A stretch of 64,000 nt of DNA, taken from the NCBI GenBank assembly GCA_026874595.1, contig CM049314.1, positions 3,747,318 through 3,811,317 on the forward strand, read 5' to 3'. This document shows positions 51,111-63,214 of this stretch, piece by piece. The DNA comes from Sipunculus nudus. Lineage: Eukaryota > Annelida > Sipuncula > Golfingiida > Sipunculidae. Position numbers and translations under genes: made by a program. The first letter of the stretch is position 1; each line of letters starts with the position of its first letter. The notes beneath the pieces are model-generated. The model searched no databases, had not been told where the DNA came from, and saw nothing but the letters and a program-made list of their open reading frames with translations.

Positions 51111-52961
51111 GTAAAGTATTCAATCATTAGCGTTTAAGAAACACGCCAGTCTACTAAGAGCAATCTAGTTTTAGTTCCATGACTAACATAAAAATACATG
51201 GCAAGATCTGTTAAGTGCTTTTGACAGTGATAGTATCGAACCTGGAGTTGGAACAGGAAGTGGGCTGGTCGGTAAAACATGGTACAATAGAGATTATAAC
51301 TTTACGTAGTATAGACAGAGTAGTGAGGTATCTGCCTGTATGTGATGAACAGAAACACAAAATAAGCGGCAAATATAATCAAATATAATCCCACTCATTC
51401 CAAATGTTTGCTGACCATGAAATATAATATCGCTCTCACAACGTTCCTAATCGGGTTCTAGATTAGGGTTCTAAACTAGGGGCAAACTGACTGTGGGTGG
51501 GGGGTTCAGGCTTTCGTCGGCGAGTAGCCCTGGGTGCTGTTGTTCTGCTGGATCGTCCGACTTCTCGTCTTGCGCCCGTTTCGATGCTGCGCTGGTTCAT
51601 GCCTCTTTGAGGAATCGTGCATGGCTTCGAGTGATATCTACAAAATCATAGCTAAGACTGTAAGTATTCTCACCTCTACCATTTCCTAATTTTCTCCTTA
51701 AAATGGGCCAAAACATGATTATCCACTGTAACGTTGTTTCTGTACCAGGAATCAGCCGTCTCAACAGTACAGCTCGGGCACCATTTTCCACTCTTAAGTT
51801 GAGATTCTGAATGTTTGACTTTGACATAGGTGCGGTTTAGGAGGTTGGGTCATGGAACCTCTTATCACATTGGAATCCCTATATAAACCCTTCTTTAAAA
51901 TCAATCGGTAGATCACTTAACTAATAGAAAGCCCAACAAAATAAAGGTTTCCTTTCCAGTACGTATATGTTTTCATGGACTTTTTATTAATTTTTCATAT
52001 ATAGAATATGTAAATATCATCAATGTAAACTTAAAGTATAGTATAAAAAACAGTCTGTTTTTAATCAGTGCGGGTAGGAAGGTTTCTCTTTTTCCTTTAT
52101 TTAATAGGATTTTGATAAAAAAAAAGACATTTATCGGGGAACAACATACCACTTACAGAACTATTTTGCTAAACGGATAAAGCATGACATATAACATAGA
52201 AAAATGTGAACAAAAGTTTCTTTTCTTTAAAACTGTAACAGTGGCTTGAGCTCAAAGCCCTCTTTTTCACCTTAAATAACTTTTAACTGAGCTTATGTTG
52301 AAATACAAGTGATAATATATATATATAATTACTGTATTTATGTTTAGCTAAGGAGGTATAAGGTGAGTCAGCTTTACTATCTTATGCAAAAATAGTGATC
52401 ATCACAATTAGTTGCGTAAGCTGACAAAAGGTGGCGCTTCAAACACATTGTTCTTTTGGTTCGGAAACTTGAGACCTTGCAACGAAATGCATAGAAAATT
52501 TAATGCAATTAAAACATGCAAATCTGTTAATTACTTAAGCACTTTGAGGAACGAATCCAATACCAACGGTAAAATTAGTTAGTCACATAACTCAACAGGT
52601 ACCCTCAAACGAGATTTGTCTGAGGAATCATTAATTATAGAAAAAAGTGAACGTTTTGCTTGACGTCACCGAGGTCTCCTCTACGATCCGCGAATTTTCC
52701 GTGATTTATGTTATTCTTAGGCGACTCGTCTTTAGTGTTTCTACTGAAAATGACTCATACAACGGTAAACGCATTAACAACGAGTGTAGCGTTTTGACAC
52801 GTATACACAGTTAATACGGTCGGGGGGGGGGGGGGGTACCATTAACCATGGCAACCATTGTTGAAGATATCGTGAACCTTGAATTTGTGATAAACTCGCT
52901 TATTCTCATACCATCTAAACTAAATTCCGGACTGATGGTCGTTCATATGTTTCTTTTTGTC

Positions 52962-53074
<113 letters not shown>

Positions 53075-55376
53075 GGGGCGAACAGAGGACTTAAAGAAGA
53101 GGGAGGGGGCTACAGCCTGGCCCTAGTAAATAATGTGCGGGGGATACCCGTCGATTTATACTTAACTATCACCTGCGTATGTTGCCAAGTTGCAAAACGT
53201 CCCTGGATGCAAAGTCGGGCACTCTGTTCGATATTGAGTGTGATTTAATTTTCTGTTTTCATCTATTTAGGTATAGTTTTTTTTCAACGAGAGTTGGCTA
53301 TTACCCAAGCTATTAATAAGAGATTAAACTCTTCGCGGCACGCGACCCTCACTATCCGGAAGGTAGTCACGCAAAAAGGAGGACCGCAAGAGTGCTATCA
53401 TCTCCACTACCCATCACCAGGATTCCCACGTACCGCCGTGGTACAATATATTATTCATACCCCGGGCATATATACCCAGTGTGTAATCATGTGATGAGAA
53501 AAGGACGGAGCTTATGAGCCGTGTACAAATAAACCATCAGCCGTATAGTAAGTAATGTTTTCGTAAATTGCCTGATGCCAACGACATGTGTTATTACCTG
53601 TACAACCTAAACATGTACTCCTATGACACAATGTTACACAGACACAGTTCAGTTCACAGTTCGTCATGCCTGGCTGAACACGGTGATGCATACCTGTGCC
53701 CAGTAGCCTGCAATCGATGGTTCAGACATTCTGTCTCAGCTACAGGTAACGCCGGGGTATAATTAACGGTGCCAATAAGCTAACTTCCAAGACAAAACTG
53801 GAATTCACAGGGCTCGAAGTGAACTGATTCTGGTACAGCTAATTCTCTGCCTTTGGTGCGTGTTGCCATGACAACGACTAGGTAAGTTCATATTAATATT
53901 TTATTTATTGTTTTATTGCAGAACGTGCGGTGCATTGGTTTAATGTTATTTTATTTGTATTTGTATTTGTTGGCAGTCCGGGATCTCCCCGTATTTCTAT
54001 ACGGATTTACATAGACACGTGGGCTTTACGAAAACACAAACACGCACACACATAGACAACAGGCAATTGACCGGAGGAGAGGCCAAGTTAGAAATATAGT
54101 TCTAACGCATATATTATGAACAAGTCTCTTATATCATTAGGCACTTGAAACTTCTTGCATTGTGTGTCAACAAATATGTGAATTATAACCTGAAATAAGT
54201 TGCTTCAAATCATGAAAATCAATATATATCATTTTACGATGGAGTAACTGTAATATTTTGCAACAATTGTAATATTACACTTGTTCTTACACTCTGTGGA
54301 GCACAATATAATCGAACATCCCAAAACAAAATAAAAAAAAACAAGCAAAGTGGAAGGTTTCGTGCAGATTTACTGTGTTAAATATTGATATACGGCAGTC
54401 TCCATATTCAGGCCAGGATTGAGAACAATCGGACTCATAAAGAGAGACCACGAACATCGGGGGGGGGGGGGGGGGGGGTGTTAAAAGCAACAACTTAATC
54501 GCTATGGCTCATGAGCGTGAAGGCACATTCCTTGTTTTCTAACACTATCTATTGTTTTTGATGAAATAAAATGAGGCAGATTGGCCATAGGCCCACAAAG
54601 AAGTATTTTTATTATTATTTTTTATGAATCAGTGTATTTTTTAATAAGTCTGGAAGAACAAAAGAGACAGCAGGCAAAGAGGAGCTAATTTATATGGATC
54701 TATTTATAGATCTAGACATTAATTTCCATAACTGTCTCAAAATTAAAAATATTTTGTCATTGTTCGACCGATCTTCCACATAATTTCATCGAAATATTTC
54801 GACAAATTTTGAAATTATGACTCGAACATGCACATTCACACATAGAAACACTGCTGATCACATGGCCTCCTTTGATCTCCTTTTGAAAAGGTAAGCCCAT
54901 TAAAATTCATCGTTTTGGGCGTGTTACCCCCAAAGCGTTCCTCCGGCTTATCTCTGCACCCACTGGTCCCATCACCCACGAGCTCTCTCAGGAGATAGAT
55001 TTATGCCTTACGATTATCCTCGGACCACCCCTATGTTGCATCCCCGTGCCCTTGTCAAACCCAGATTGTGTTATTTTTTTCCTTCTTCATTACAAACAGG
55101 ACATGGCGGTTCCTGAAGGCTGTGCACAATTTTTTCATGACCCAAGCAGACTGATAAGGCTTCACTTAAACAGCAAGTGGTTAGCTTTGTGTAAAATTAA
55201 ATGCACGTCAGGCCGCGCGGCGGGATGTCGCGAGACGGGTGTCGGAGGTCCATGTGGAGGGCCTTAAAGGGACACTAACACATTTAAGTCAGTCTTATGT
55301 CTCTAGGAATGCCACTATTAGGTGACAATACACTTGCCTAATTAATCATACATATCGGATGTCACTGTCTTCCTTT

Positions 55377-55443
<67 letters not shown>
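55377..55443. repeat. (AT)n microsatellite
   Basis: About 33 AT units interrupted by one TATGTA. Confidence 0.95.
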
Positions 55444-55447
<4 letters not shown>

Positions 55448-55664
55448 CACTTGTATGCCACACTGGACAACATCGCACCAATATATTACAAAATTGTTGT
55501 TTTAACTGCCCAATTAGATATGGAAAACTGACGTCACACATAACACATATGCAGCACGGGTGAGGTCCGCTTGTTATAATAATTATCGCTTTGTAAAAAA
55601 TTAATCTCATTACATAAGTTTTTTAACGTTTATTATTATAGGCCTACCATCACTGTATTTGCTT

Positions 55665-55725
55665 TTCAACGGGCCTTGTGGAAGATCTGAGACAGTCAGA
55701 TAAAACCACACAGAATTATGATAAC

Positions 55726-55757
<32 letters not shown>

Positions 55758-56740
55758 TTCACTTTAGCCCAAATCCAAGAACCAAGCCATCCCTATTCAT
55801 ACAAGCTTAAAAAAATGTAATTTTCGTTAAAGCACTATGCAATATTGTTTTTATCACTGCTTACAAAAAAGCGCTTCTATAAACATTTAATCCGATGATT
55901 ACATACATTATGTAAAAATGCATCATTAAATAATAAGCATTAAATAATAAATGCCCCTAAGCAAACACCTGAATTCCTGATACGACTAGGCAGTAATAAT
56001 AACATTACGCGCTTTGTGAACATTGTTCCTTATCCAAGAACAATGCATTTTCAGACTACCTTATGACAACGTATTATACAGCAATGTTGGTCTCACTGAT
56101 TACCACTGAGCGCTTATAGCAACCTTGTTTAAGCCAATTCTTACACATATTTTATGTAATTTCATTCTTAAATACCAAACAGCTCAATCAAGCGGACGTT
56201 ATTACCTTTGAACATGTATGTATTATGCAGCCAAGGGAATCCATTCAACATCAATTGAATGAAAAATGTACCATTTCGAGCTGACCAGATCGCTATCTGA
56301 CAATTATACCAATGATGAATACCCGCCATCAAATTTGAGCAAATTTGATAGAAAACACTTGTGCATTCGTATATACCAGTTAAGATCTGGTTCAATAAGT
56401 ACCATAGAGCACTTAAGCAATATTTTTATATAGACCTGACAATAGGTTAGTCATATTAAATTTTGTCACAATATTTTTTTTTTAACGAATAAGTTTGCCA
56501 TGAAGCTTCTGAGAACTGGAGGACACCAGCAGTCTGTCCCATGAATGCGTCTGGGCGGGGGAGGTGGATGGCCGTTAACTTCGGGGTGAACGGGTTCCTT
56601 AGTGACTGTATTCATTTATAGGTTAGTGCATTCTGGTCGCTGGTCACAGATAATTTTGAAACACTTCATAACTTTTTTATAAATGCAGCATTGAGATATG
56701 GAAACCTGTCTATATTGGAATATGACCGTGACAGTCAGAC
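55665..56740 (+). repeat. tandem segmental duplication, copy A (empty MITE site)
   Basis: Aligns with 57218-58820 in the same orientation, about 1.55 kb away. Shared landmarks in order are GGCCTTGTGGAAGATCTGA, TAAAACCACAC, TAAGCAAACACCTG, AGTAATAATAA, GCATTTTCAGAC, CTCACTGATTACCACTGAGC, CTTGTGCAT, GAATGCGTCTGGGCGGGGGA, and ACTTCGGGGTG followed by ATTCATTTATAGGTTAGTG. Copy A has an (AAT)n run (about 55723-55756) and the intact sequence GCCGTTAACTTCGGGGTG at the point where copy B carries the MITE. Confidence 0.85.
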
Positions 56741-57002
56741 TCTGTAAATGTATGGAATACAGGGAATGTTAGTAATTAACTTGGAAATCACCGGCAAGAC
56801 CTAGCATAGCCTTCCTTCATTGACTACCGCTCTTTAACTTAATTCAAGAAGATGTAACGCATAAGAAGTTTTACAGTGAGTGAGCGAAAATGCCTAAAAA
56901 CACTGCACTAGAAAAAGTATGGCAAGGACACGGAGGACTAAAATCCTTATGACCATTATATCCGCCGGGCGGGTATCCGTTCATTCCCGTTCGTGTGTTT
57001 GT

Positions 57003-57195
57003 CAGAAGCGGAGCCAGGGGGACCCCGCCCCCCCCCCCCCCCCTTCCTTCTCAGCCGCGGCAACCTTTTTTAAGGGTTTCAGACCAAACTTTTGCGGCGC
57101 GGACCCCCCTCCCCCCTTTCCAGACATTGGGGAACTCTTTTTAGTTTCTTCATAAGTCATCCTCGGATTGGACCCCTCCCGAAACCTGGATCCTC
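57003..57195. repeat. GGATCC-type poly-C dispersed repeat between the two duplicate copies
   Basis: GCGGAGCCAGGGGGACCCCG, a run of about 17 C, then TTTTTTAAGGGTTTCAGACC, with CCTGGATCCTCCCC at the end. The core TTTTTTAAGGG-TTC-GAC-AAA matches 59726-59900 closely. Confidence 0.6.
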
Positions 57196-57973
57196 CCCTG
57201 AAATTACTTTCCCCGCATGGCCTTGTGGAAGATCTGACACAGTCAAATAAAACCACACTAAATCATGATTGTTAATAGTCATGAGAATAATGAAAATAGT
57301 ATTCGCTTTGGCCCAAAACCGAAACCGTGCCATACCTATTCAAACAACCGTAAAGTAAACGTAATTATCGTTACATCACTGTAAAATATTGTTTTTCTCA
57401 CTGATTATACAACTTAGCTCTTCTATAGAAATTTTAATCCAATGATTACACACATTATGTACAGATTCATTCTTATATAATAAGCAAACACCTGTATTTC
57501 TGAAACGACCATGAAGTAATAATAATATTAAGCGCTTTGTCGACATTGTTTTTATATAAGAACACTGCATTTTCAGACGAGTTTATGAAAACATTTTATA
57601 CAGCATTGTTTGTCTCACTGATTACCACTGAGCGCTTGTAACAACCTTGTTTAATCTTATGCTTACACATATGTTGTGCAATATCATTCATAAATAACAA
57701 ACAGCATTATTCTCCCAACAGAAAGGACTTATGCACCTGTTAGTATTATGAAACCAGGGAAAATCCATGCAACAATAATCAGCTCAAAAACGTAAACCAT
57801 GTATAAACACACCAGGTTCGCCATCAGACAGTTATCATTGATGAAGTGCGTCATCAGTATATATTTTTGAGCACATTTGTTAGTTGACTCTTGTGCATAT
57901 GTGTACTGATTAAGCTTTAGTTCCATATGTCCCATATATCACTCTAGCAATAATTTCTTATGGACCTCACAAT

Positions 57974-57975
<2 letters not shown>

Positions 57976-58027
<52 letters not shown>
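57976..58027. repeat. (AT)n microsatellite
   Basis: About 26 TA units, present only in copy B of the segmental duplication. Confidence 0.95.
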
Positions 58028-58033
<6 letters not shown>

Positions 58034-58152
58034 TGTCTTTGCCTCGTATTTTGTCATCCGCCGTTTTTAACAAATAATGTTCCGACAAAGCGTGATGAGA
58101 ACCGGAGGACCCGGCAGTCTGATCTGTGAATGCGTCTGGGCGGGGGAGGCCG

Positions 58153-58660
58153 TTAAAGGGGCCCAATCACCGATAAAGCATGTAGAAATAACACGAAAAA
58201 TAGCTTCTTCCCTTTAAAACAAATCTGTACCTGCCAAAATTTTGCCTTGTAACTGTGTGCTTACTCCTGTCAAATATTGTTAAAAACAGTGTATCGGGCG
58301 CGATCACAGGTGTCAACATAAACACAGCGCGTGGGGCCGTGTGTATGCGGAACCATAACACGTGTCCAAAAGGAGATTCCTCGACTGACTTGGCCAAAAA
58401 ATGTAAAGTTCCCGCTGGCTTAACATCAAGTGTTGAGGTTCATATTCGGACCTACAGTCACGTGGCCTTGTTATGATAAACACTCACGTGGACTGTGTTT
58501 ACCAACACGCAGAGCCATAACAAGGTGTTAAACAGCTGTGTGCAAGGTACTGAGACTGTGTGCTGGAAGGGTTTTCTGGGAAACGTTTTTTTTATAAGCA
58601 AAACTGAACTGATAGTTTGAATCAATAGGCATAGTTTTGCTCCTGATTATGTCCCTTTAA
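58153..58660 (-). mobile_element. TTAA-flanked MITE (piggyBac-type), copy 2
   Basis: 508 bp from TTAAAGGGGCCCAATCA to the reverse complement of TTAAAGGGACATAATCAGGA. Inverted relative to 39000-39517, with matching interior. The flanks GAGGCCG and CTTCGGGGTGG rejoin around a single TTAA in the duplicate copy A at 56575-56578, so the insertion and its TTAA duplication can be read directly. No transposase inside. Confidence 0.9.
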
Positions 58661-58829
58661 CTTCGGGGTGGATGGGTTCCTGAATGACTTTATTCATTTA
58701 TAGGTTAGTGAACTCGAGTCGCAGGTCACAGTTAATTTTGAAACACTTGATCACTTTTTTATAAATGGCAGCCTCGATAAATGGGTACCTGTCTACACTG
58801 GAATAAGCCCCTGGCACTCCTAGCCACGT

Positions 58830-60505
58830 CCAAGCATAGCTGTTTAGGAATGAATGAATGAATGGGTGTCCATCAGCTTTTTCATATATACATTTTTAGA
58901 TCGATTATTCTGCACGTTCACACATTTGAAATAACAAAAATCCATTTGAGGAGAAAAAAAAAAATTCCAGTTATCAGCAAAACGGCGCTATGGTTCCTCC
59001 AGTGTTTATATAAAGGGGGTAGTGTTACAGGTTTACTAAGACTCTACCATTGGGCATATAAAAGAAGCGTTCCGGGGCGGACAAATTTGACCCTATCTCC
59101 AGTGGTGGGCTTTAATCAGCCTGTCAAGATTTGGGATTCAAGTGCAAATAGGTACCTTGAAGCGTGGAATGTCACTGCATGGGTTCTATTGTGCAATAAC
59201 AGTGTATTCTTTGAGTAGATTCCCGTATATACTGGCCCCTATTTTACCCGTACATACCGATCAAGACCTATCTGGAGTTACAATTCAAGTGGATGATGTT
59301 TCGAACACACTGCGCAGAATCGGACTCTCACTAATTCGCTCTGCTGCTTCGAGTTTGTAGGCGTCAAAGTCTGCCAACCACCAGGCACCGGAGCTTGTAA
59401 ATACCCCAGCAGCGTGGGTATACATGTAGTGAAGTGGGCAATGTAGTCCGTTCAAATATGTTGGACATGCTTTTTAAGTATATAGTTTAAGCATGTGAAA
59501 TATAAACAGAAGGTGGTTCTTAAATTGAAAAAAAAAAATCTTTGTTTTAAAGTTTGACAGTTGAGACAACTAGTCCCGGCCGTCCCACACAGCAAACTGG
59601 AATATTTTCGTTTTGAGTAGCAAAGGTCTCTGGTAAGAGGGTGATGTTTCAAGGTCATTCTCAGGAATGTTTTTGATGGAGTGTGATTGCTTAATTGGTG
59701 AGGAACTGGATGTTTGACCGCAGCAGAAGCGGATTCTGGTGGGGGGGGGGGGGGGGGGTCCAGGGGGTCCGGACCCACCCCCCTTTTTCATCAGAAACAA
59801 CGTTTTTTAAGGGCTTCGGACAAAATTTTGCCGCCTGGACCCCCCCCCCCCCCCGCCTGGGTTGGACCCCCCCCCCCTTTTCCTAAATCCTGGATCCGCC
59901 TTATGCGCAGGGTTTTGGGTTCGCGTCCCGTGCTGATCGCAGTCTGCGCTTAGAACCAGATGAGATAGAATGTCCTACTACATGGGTGGGTTTTTTCCTC
60001 CACTTAGGGGTGAATAAGTACTGGTTATGGGCGAGAGGCAAATGTAAAAGGAATAGTCTGGAGCATATTACGGCTGCATGGGTTGTATACTCCCAGAGGA
60101 GCTGAGAAAAAGCTACAAGAATTGACAGACTCAAAAGATTAGGAAGGCAAAGTGTAATGTCGGACGAGAGTGACATCGTCGGTGATATCATAATATAAAC
60201 CTCTACCTAAACTGATTCCAAGACTCAAGACACTGTCTGCAAGACCAAGGCAATCTTTATTCTAGCCATTTTACTGATTGTAACATTACATCAACATGAT
60301 GGTTCGAAGGCAGTTACCCACTTTGGCTCCGCTGAAGAACCGCGTGTCTACATGAAAAGGAAGGCAGCAGTATGCAATATATAACAATATCTTTACATAT
60401 ATATAGAAAAGGATCCTTATCTAACTTAACTATGTGTCAGTAAAAAGCTATTTTCTGAGCTTAAATATTTGCTGTCACCAACTGATAGTTTATCTCGTTC
60501 TTTTC
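58830..60505. other. intergenic, no gene recognised; contains a G/C-rich dispersed repeat
   Basis: Frames at 58862-59218 and 59142-59360 overlap in different registers, which could be a frame-broken coding remnant, but no domain was recognised. Poly-G/C tracts belong to the repeat at 59726-59900. Confidence 0.45.
59726..59900. repeat. GGATCC-type poly-G/poly-C dispersed repeat
   Basis: AGAAGCGGATTCTGG, a run of about 18 G, GTCCGGACCCACCCCCC, TTTTTTAAGGGCTTCGGAC, two poly-C runs and CTAAATCCTGGATCCGCC. Same family as 57003-57195. Confidence 0.65.
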
Positions 60506-60513
60506 TCTTTCAG

Positions 60514-62498
60514 GGAATCGTTGAAACATTGGTCACTGGCGGCCAGCATCGTCTGTCTCCTGGTGCTGACGTATTGCAACGCCTGTCCTAGAGGATGTCG
60601 CTGCGACATAATACACGGGACATATTATGTAAACTGTTCAGGATACAGTCAGTCAATACATGAACAACTACCAACGAGAACAAAATACCTCTACATATAC
60701 AACCTGTCAGAGCCTGTACACAGTTGTGTACGCCAGCTTGACTCGGTGTACTCTGTTTACATTCGACAAAGCAGCTTTAATAACATACCGCTTGGCTGGA
60801 TGTTTTTGTGTTATCCGGCCATAAACAAATTTGACATTACCGGAAGCGCATTTAATATTAGAGAATCCACATTTGCATCAAACGGCTCTACGGAGCGCCT
60901 GGACTATCTGGAACTGGACAGTAACAGAATGCATTCTGTCGATTCAGGAGCATTCAAAAGGTTTAGCAATTTGGAAAAGCTGGTGCTGAAGAACAACACT
61001 ATCACCATCCTTCACAGAAACGCGTTTATTGGCTTGAATGAGTTAAAGTCTTTTACCTTTGATGGTAATATTCTTGACGGGTACCAGATACATAAAGATA
61101 CTTTCGCAATTTTACCAAATCTGGACACGTTTGAAATCAAGACGAAAGGTTTGGGTGAAATATCCCTCGATAAGCTGCCATTCCTTCGGTTACCGATGTT
61201 AAAGACTTTATCTCTCAGTGGAGATATAAATGCAATAAGAAGTGACACATTCTGTTCTTTATCATCTTTGAAGTATCTGAAACTGCCTTCTTTAAAATGC
61301 ACAGAGTTGTCTTTGGGATTCTTAAACTGTTTGTCAAAGCTATCTTCAATTGAGCTCCGTAATTCAGATATTAGGGCACTCGTATTGAACAAGACACAAA
61401 GGAGCACGTCAATTGAAACCGTGGACCTTTACGGTAGTGAGCTGACGTCATTTCCGGTTGGAATATTGCAGCAGTTTAAAGTATTGCGGGAACTGTATCT
61501 TGATGCAAACCCGTTAATTTTGAAGAAACACGATTTGACTAACGCTACTTGTGATTTGGAAGTTCTTGGCTTGTCACGATGTAACTTGCATTTCATCCCG
61601 GAAGATTACTTCAAAAGTTGTGCGAAACTGAAAACATTGAATTTACAATCTAACAGTATAATGGTTCTACCGCGTATCGTCGCAACCAATATCAAAACTA
61701 AAATTATCCTGGACAGCAATCCCATATACTGTGGATGCCAGCAAAAGGGAATAAGGCTTCTGACCCTGGAGCCCCCGACGCAAACAACAGGGGCTACATT
61801 TACTTGTGACACGCCGCCCGGAATGAGAGGTAAAGGTACGGGTTACAATAGGAGCCCCAGTGTGACCGCCTGGCAGGAGTTTTTGCAGAAGCTACGGACG
61901 ATGCCAAGGTGCACGATGCCAAGAATTAAGTACTTTACGGTCATGGACGAAAGCATATCACTGATAGAATGTCAAGCGTACGGTGATCCCCCGCCTCAGT
62001 TAAAGATCAAAGAACCCCAAGGGAGGGAACACAATTTTGACCTCGTGACACCGGGCATGAAAAATGTCACCCTCCGTGTTATAGGGTCCGCTTTTGGTAC
62101 GTACTTGTGCACGGCCTACAACGACGAGGGGGAGATTACAAAGGAACTCCGGATGAGTAAAGGTATAGAATGAGAGTTATATTGTATGTACGATAGTCAT
62201 TTAAAAAATCCGGAATTAAGTTTTGGGCTTCACTTGTCTTTTAATTTGTTTGTTACAGGCAGCATCTAATTGATAGCATCATTTGCTTACTCAGAATTTA
62301 CACATCATATTAAATTAATTAAATGGGGCTAAAGTTTTATAAGATATTCTTGAACTGAAATTGAACTGGACTTGAAAAATTTGTGTTGACCAAGGTCTTA
62401 TTTGAAATGTAGGTATTGCGTTGTCTAAAGGAAAGATACAAAAGTAGTGATGGAAACAACGATAGACGTAAACTTATGGGCAAGATAAAATTCTAACA

Positions 62499-62560
<62 letters not shown>

Positions 62561-63143
62561 AAATCATTAGAATACGGGCAAAATGGATGTAACATGTTCT
62601 AAACTAATTATATATAAATATAAAGCTCATTTAAAATGTACAAAAATGATACCAGAAATAATAATAATATTCCGAGGAATTTAAAATTTTCTCCCCTTGG
62701 AACAGAAGTATTTTATAAGTGGCAGCCACGCAAACGGTTTCAGCGTTCATTGTTTATTTTCTTACATTCATTAAGCAGAAATTTTCAATGACGCCGATAT
62801 AGATGAGGGGTCTGACACCATCATGTATTTTATTGTATTAAGATTTAAAACTATTAATTTTTTACTTTCAGAGCGGAAGACGACCACGCCCACATCCGGT
62901 TACGTAACCGTGGAGACGACACGTGACAGCCAAAGCAAAAGCTCCTCAGACACTGCTGGTACCAATCTTCTGGTATATGTGGTGGTGTCGTTCCTGATTG
63001 GGTGCGTTCTGACTCTGATAATCGTAGGGACAGTCGTCTTCCTTGTGAAAAGGAACATCACGTGGCCCTGCTCAAAATCCAAATATCCGTCTCTGCCAGA
63101 GTCTATTGATGTTGCAGAAATGAATCAACATACCTCAGCGTAG
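60514..63143 (+). CDS. LRR-Ig single-pass membrane protein (gene 2, paralogue of gene 1; first exon not certain)
   Basis: Exon 2 (60514-62162) follows acceptor TTCTCTTTCAG in phase 2 and ends in phase 1 at AAAG|GTATAG. Exon 3 (62872-63143) follows TTTACTTTCAG and gives the in-phase join. Order: signal peptide core (LAASIVCLLVLTYCNA), LRRNT (CPRGCRC), LRRs, LRRCT (NPIYCGC), one Ig-like domain (LIECQAYGD and YLCTAYND), a Ser/Thr-rich stalk (TTTPTSG, SQSKSSSD), TM (LLVYVVVSFLIGCVLTL), and a tail with KYPSLPES. It shares both intron positions and phases with gene 1, on the opposite strand about 12 kb away. The start is unresolved: ATGTGTCA with GTAAAA at 60431 would give MCQ but an intron of only ~75 bp, while gene 1 uses a tiny distant exon. 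Similar function is expected, with divergent surface and tail. A variant ATTAAA about 60 bp after the stop is a candidate poly(A) signal. Confidence 0.85.
62500..62560. repeat. (AT)n microsatellite
   Basis: About 30 AT units with one interruption, in intron 2 of LRR-Ig gene 2. Confidence 0.95.
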
Positions 63144-63203
63144 AACAACCTGTGTTCACGGTACATGATGCATAGTGTCCACAAAACATAAGGCAAAAAA
63201 GGT

Positions 63204-63209
63204 ATTAAA
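63204..63209 (+). promoter_or_regulatory. candidate variant polyadenylation signal (ATTAAA)
   Basis: ATTAAA about 60 bp after the stop codon of LRR-Ig gene 2. No AATAAA was noticed nearer. Not confirmed by transcripts. Confidence 0.3.
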
Positions 63210-63214
63210 ATTTA

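Larger units (their letters stand above)
57218..58820 (+). repeat. tandem segmental duplication, copy B (MITE inserted)
   Basis: Same landmarks as 55665-56740, but interrupted by the 508-bp MITE at 58153-58660 and by an (AT)n expansion at 57976-58027, where copy A reads AATAGGTTAGTC. Copies are diverged but collinear. No gene inside either copy was recognised. Confidence 0.85.

Noticed and set aside
60434-60513. N-terminal extension MSVKSYFLSLNICCHQ of LRR-Ig gene 2
   Set aside because: It starts on a non-ATG codon and runs through the acceptor TTCTCTTTCAG; the paralogue splices at the same point.
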